From NCBI RefSeq assembly GCF_900086655.1, contig NZ_LT575476.1:4106543-4170542 (forward strand): 64,000 nt of DNA, in the 5' to 3' direction. This stretch comes from Paenibacillus tuaregi. GTDB taxonomy: Bacteria > Bacillota > Bacilli > Paenibacillales > Paenibacillaceae. Shown in pieces: positions 61,213 to 64,000 of this stretch; within the stretch, counting starts at the first letter, position 1, and each line of letters starts with the position of its first letter. The notes beneath the pieces were generated by a model. It had not been told where the DNA came from. It saw only the letters and a list, made by a program, of their open reading frames with translations, and ran no database searches. The position numbers were made by a program, and so were the translations under genes.

Positions 61213-61965
61213 ATGAACATATTTGATCTTAAAGGCCGTACGGCCCTTGTGACAGGCGGTTCCAGCGGGCTTGGGCAGGGCATTGCACTTGGGCTTGCTG
61301 AAGCAGGAGCGGATATCATATCCGTCTCCAGAACTTCAAGCCGTGAAACCGTTGAACAAGCCCGTGCTTACGGAGTGCAAGCAGCCGATATTCAGGCCGA
61401 TCTTAGTGATCACAGCCAGCTCGAAGCAGTATTTCAAGAAGCTCTTGGCCTAAACGGGCATATTGATATTCTTGTTAACAATGCCGGAATTATCCGCAGA
61501 ACCCCCGCAGCCGAGCACAGCAGACAAGACTGGTTCGATGTCATTAATCTGAATTTGAGCACGGCCCACTTCCTCTCCCAGCTTGCAGGCGGCCATATGA
61601 TCAGTCGCGGAAGCGGGAAGATTATTAATATCTGTTCCATGCTCTCCTTCCAGGGCGGCATTAACGTTCCAGGTTATACCGCAAGCAAGCACGGGATTGC
61701 GGGCTTGACCAAGGCGATGGCCAATGAATGGGCCAGCCGGGGCGTGCAAATCAACGGAATTGCTCCTGGATACATGAGCACAGACAATACCACTGCCATC
61801 CGCGAGAATGCAGCCCGGTATGAATCGATTTCGGACCGGATTCCGGCAGGAAGATGGGGCACACCCGATGATCTTAAGGGTGCTGCGATCTTCCTTTCCT
61901 CCTCCGCCTCCGATTATGTGAACGGGCATATTCTATGTGTGGATGGCGGCTGGCTGACCCGTTAA
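61213..61965 (+). CDS. kduD: 2-deoxy-D-gluconate/2-keto-3-deoxygluconate 5-dehydrogenase KduD (SDR)
   Basis: A 250-residue short-chain dehydrogenase with TGGSSGLGQGIALGLA for nucleotide binding, NNAGI, and catalytic YTASKHG preceded by CSMLSF. It reduces 2,5-diketo-3-deoxygluconate to KDG, feeding KdgK. It starts behind ACGGAGGT. Confidence 0.92.
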   Translation: MNIFDLKGRTALVTGGSSGLGQGIALGLAEAGADIISVSRTSSRETVEQARAYGVQAADIQADLSDHSQLEAVFQEALGLNGHIDILVNNAGIIRRTPAAEHSRQDWFDVINLNLSTAHFLSQLAGGHMISRGSGKIINICSMLSFQGGINVPGYTASKHGIAGLTKAMANEWASRGVQINGIAPGYMSTDNTTAIRENAARYESISDRIPAGRWGTPDDLKGAAIFLSSSASDYVNGHILCVDGGWLTR

Positions 61966-61980
61966 TTCATAAGAATAACA

Positions 61981-62029
61981 AACAAGCGGCCCCAGGTGCT
62001 CTCTTACAGCACCCGGGGCCGCTTGTTTT
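61981..62029. terminator. Strong bidirectional terminator between kduD and yolD-like genes
   Basis: AACAAGCGGCCCC..GGTGCT pairs with AGCACC.GGGGCCGCTTGTT around a short loop, followed by TTTTAT. It lies between convergent genes. Confidence 0.9.
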
Positions 62030-62038
62030 ATGAAACTG

Positions 62039-62374
62039 TCAGGAAGTGGCGGCTCCTACAATGTCCCTGATCTTGATCCACTGCCAGTCCTGACCCAGCT
62101 GCAGCTTAATTTCCCGGCTGTGTGTATGGATGGAGGTCACAACTCCCCGCAACTCCACATCCTCATATTCGCCCCAGAGCCTTACGGTTACAGCGGTGTG
62201 TCCCCGCAGAGACTCACTTAAGGCACGCTCAATCAGCTCCAGCTCCTGGGCATCAATAATCGGCCTTATACGCCGGTTCAGCTCACGTCCTGCCCTGATA
62301 ATCGCCTCCTTATGCTCCGGCAGCATCATTCTTGAGGATTCCCACAGCCCATTCGCTTCCAGCTTGCCTGCCAT
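62039..62374 (-). CDS. YolD-like protein, SOS-controlled
   Basis: A 111-residue YolD-like protein (NGLWESSRMMLPEHKEAI, RIRPIIDAQELELIERAL). In Bacillus YolD homologues are often encoded next to Y-family polymerases and are linked to the DNA-damage response. Here it stands alone. A LexA-type box overlaps its promoter. It starts behind AAGGAGG. Confidence 0.85.
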   Translation of the reverse strand: MAGKLEANGLWESSRMMLPEHKEAIIRAGRELNRRIRPIIDAQELELIERALSESLRGHTAVTVRLWGEYEDVELRGVVTSIHTHSREIKLQLGQDWQWIKIRDIVGAATS

Positions 62375-62414
62375 CTTCCATTCCTCCTTAACAGAATCAG
62401 CTCTTTTATAAATA

Positions 62415-62428
62415 CGAACATTTGTTTG
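62415..62428 (-). promoter_or_regulatory. LexA (SOS) box of the yolD-like gene
   Basis: CGAACATTTGTTTG matches the Bacillus LexA consensus CGAAC-N4-GTTCG except for one base. It lies immediately after the -10, so bound LexA would block transcription. Confidence 0.75.
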
Positions 62429-62429
62429 T

Positions 62430-62459
62430 ATTATATCCGCAATTTCAGAATTAAATCAA
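62430..62459 (-). promoter_or_regulatory. Promoter of the yolD-like gene
   Basis: On the minus strand TTGATT (62454-62459) is followed after 18 bases by a perfect TATAAT (62430-62435). Confidence 0.7.
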
Positions 62460-62478
62460 TGTAAATTCACACCAAAAA

Positions 62479-62502
62479 ACCTTCAAGCAATACCCGGAAG
62501 GT
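62479..62502 (-). terminator. Hairpin with T run upstream of the XRE-cupin gene
   Basis: ACCTTC pairs with GAAGGT, followed on the minus strand by five more T. No minus-strand gene ends here, so it may guard the yolD promoter from antisense transcription, or be chance. Confidence 0.35.
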
Positions 62503-62597
62503 AGGATGATAATCCGCGTGGATTAAACGATCGTATGGAAAAGAGTCTGAATAAACAATATACTAGCTATAAAGTTATTTGTTGAGGTGAGTATCAA

Positions 62598-63164
62598 ATG
62601 GATGAAGTCGATGAATCAAAACAAATTGTATTACAAATCGGCGGTGCCTTGAAAAAGTACAGAAAAGAAAAAAATATGAGCCTAGACGACTTAGCGGAAT
62701 TAACCGGCGTAAGCAAGCTTACTCTAGGAAATATCGAACGTGGCGATACGAATCCAACCTTGGCTATTATATGGAAAATTTCAAAAGGCATATCTTTACC
62801 GCTATTGGCTTTGTTCAAGACAGAGGACCCTGTTAGTTTATATCGGGCAGGCGAAGGACTCCGGTTTTCTAACGATCAAAAAAATTGGACTATTGAACCT
62901 ATCTTTAAAAACGCAAGCAATGACATTGAAATGTGTCGGGCTTACTTACAGCCACATAGCTCGTATCACCCTGAAGGGCATCACGAGAATACAACTGAAA
63001 TCGCGACAGTCATGACGGGTTCCATTGAAATCCAAGTCAATGGAGAGCTTTACACATTAAATCAATATGATACGATCAGTTTTCGTGCAGATTGTCCTCA
63101 TTCTTATACCAATCATACGAATAGCGAAACCGTGCTGCATATATCCTTAAAGTATGGCTTCTAA
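62598..63164 (+). CDS. XRE family regulator with C-terminal cupin domain
   Basis: A 188-residue regulator. The helix-turn-helix is at about residues 15-68 (LGNIERGDTNPTLAIIWKIS is its recognition part). The cupin domain is at about 110-185 with HHENTTEIATVMTGSIEIQ and FRADCPHSYTNH, which may bind metal or a small ligand. Such proteins often control a neighbouring transporter; here an MFS gene follows. It starts behind GAGGTGAG. Confidence 0.9.
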   Translation: MDEVDESKQIVLQIGGALKKYRKEKNMSLDDLAELTGVSKLTLGNIERGDTNPTLAIIWKISKGISLPLLALFKTEDPVSLYRAGEGLRFSNDQKNWTIEPIFKNASNDIEMCRAYLQPHSSYHPEGHHENTTEIATVMTGSIEIQVNGELYTLNQYDTISFRADCPHSYTNHTNSETVLHISLKYGF

Positions 63165-63186
63165 AAATTGAAAGTTCCACATCCTA

Positions 63187-63234
63187 AATACAACTTCGAA
63201 TTCCATAACGGGAATTCAGAGTTGTATTTTTGTT
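63187..63234 (+). terminator. Terminator of the XRE-cupin gene
   Basis: AATACAACT..GAATTCC pairs with GGGAATTC..AGTTGTATT, followed by TTTTGTTTT. Confidence 0.85.
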
Positions 63235-63387
63235 TTCAGATGAGTTTTGATGAATTATAAAATACTTCTTGTTAAATTCAGTATACTATAATATACTTTT
63301 GTTGTTCGCGCGGATGTTATAACATAGTTTTTTTCAATCAGCAGGTAACAAATATTACGTAAGAATTCAGGAAGGAGACAATGAAAA

Positions 63388-64000
63388 ATGCCGAACAAAC
63401 AACAAACTAAAGCCGTACCCTCCTCTATAGGGTTGATCATACTCGGCATTATTTTTATTGCAGCCAATTTACGTACTCCCTTAACCTCAGTCGGTCCTTT
63501 AGTGAGTCTTATAAGGGATAACGTTCATATTTCAAATACATTAGCAGGCCTGATCACAACGGTACCCTTGCTTGCTTTTGCTCTATTATCGCCTTTAGTA
63601 CCGAAATTGGGACGAAGGTATGGGGTTGAACGTATCATTTTGATTGCCCTAATCTTCCTTACTATTGGCATAGTAATACGTTCTTTATCTGGCGCAGCTA
63701 ATCTGTATATAGGGACAGCCATTCTTGGATTCGCAATTGCCGTATGTAATGTATTACTGCCAAGTATAATCAAGAGGGATTTCCCAAATAAAATTGGCTC
63801 CATGACAGGTGTTTACTCCATATCCATGAGTTTATGTGGGGCCATCGCATCGGGTATGAGTGTGCCGCTAGCCGTGAACGCAGGGCTAAAATGGCAGGGA
63901 GCATTGGGAATATGGGGGATCCTAAGCTTTGTATCGATCCTCTGTTGGTTGCCCCAATTAAGAAATCAAAAGAAGCAAACAGCCACGACGAGTCAACAGA
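63388..64000 (+). CDS. MFS transporter, CynX/NimT-like, C-terminus cut by window edge
   Basis: The first 204 residues of a major facilitator are present, with six helices visible (GLIILGIIFIAANLRTPLTS, GLITTVPLLAFALLSPLV, and onwards). The N-terminal NLRTPLTSVGPL signature is typical of the cyanate/nitroimidazole transporter-like CynX/NimT group. The start at 63388 follows AAGGAG at 10 bases; an ATG at 63381 reads only a 9-residue frame. Substrate unknown. It is likely regulated by the preceding XRE-cupin protein. Confidence 0.85.
   Translation, partial: MPNKQQTKAVPSSIGLIILGIIFIAANLRTPLTSVGPLVSLIRDNVHISNTLAGLITTVPLLAFALLSPLVPKLGRRYGVERIILIALIFLTIGIVIRSLSGAANLYIGTAILGFAIAVCNVLLPSIIKRDFPNKIGSMTGVYSISMSLCGAIASGMSVPLAVNAGLKWQGALGIWGILSFVSILCWLPQLRNQKKQTATTSQQ

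Noticed and set aside
1..64000. CRISPR arrays, insertion sequences, prophage or rRNA genes
   Set aside because: No regularly spaced repeats, transposase or integrase motifs, phage structural genes or rRNA sequences were seen on either strand.

Overview
The window looks like chromosome of a Paenibacillus-type, spore-forming Firmicute. The signs are a CwlJ-type spore-cortex hydrolase, strong AGGAGG-type ribosome binding sites, GTG/TTG starts, a Bacillus-type LexA box before a YolD gene, a YesM/YesN-style two-component system, several carbohydrate ABC importers and a tRNA gene without encoded CCA. The assignment rests on gene content only. I see no prophage, CRISPR array or complete insertion sequence. 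The one mobile-like item is a small inverted-repeat element present in two copies.

Layout. 1-3.2 kb: a truncated glycosidase-like gene and an AraR-type GntR/LacI hybrid regulator. 3.4-5.0 kb: a PadR regulator overlapping a BtrH_N-like gene. 5.2-8.2 kb: tRNA-Ala(GGC), two paralogous NlpC/P60 peptidases with a shared upstream block holding WalR-like boxes, and CwlJ. 8.3-13.8 kb: an organosulfur/sulfonate operon (TauD-like dioxygenase, flavin monooxygenase, ABC importer) behind a leader with an intrinsic terminator. 13.8-23.1 kb: a complete Kdp potassium system in the order small ORF-kdpF-A-B-C-D-D'-E. Here KdpD is split and its sensor half is duplicated, and a good match to the E. coli KdpE site lies upstream. 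23.5-29.0 kb: two secreted modular GH18 chitinases. 29.3-40.5 kb: a LacI regulator, a GH94 phosphorylase (probably a beta-1,2-oligoglucan phosphorylase), its ABC importer, an esterase and a divergent serine hydrolase. 40.7-45.0 kb: a methyltransferase, small unknowns, and BNR-repeat and beta-rich proteins that may be spore-surface components. 45.0-62.0 kb: a polysaccharide utilisation locus (GH35, ABC importer, YesMN-like regulators, heparinase II/III-like lyase, GH88, Eda, KdgK, KduI, DeoR, KduD). 62.0-64.0 kb: SOS-type yolD, an XRE-cupin regulator and a truncated MFS transporter.

How it works together. In the 45-62 kb locus, acidic oligosaccharides would be imported, cut by an intracellular lyase, freed of unsaturated uronate by GH88, and passed through KduI, KduD, KdgK and Eda to pyruvate and glyceraldehyde-3-phosphate, while GH35 removes beta-galactose. 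Three promoters in this locus carry the same paired AATTTTGAC-like site at fixed distance from the -10, which suggests one regulon under the AraC-type response regulator. In the 29-39 kb locus, the importer, esterase and phosphorylase run in one direction from a near-consensus promoter that overlaps LacI-type palindromes.

Most interesting: the rebuilt KdpDE system and an extra Kdp microprotein, the three-promoter operator rule, the two-copy inverted-repeat element, the attenuator-like sulfonate leader, and the WalR-like boxes duplicated with the NlpC/P60 genes. I did not find a clearly new defence or biosynthetic system. The PadR/BtrH_N pair is the least understood functional unit.
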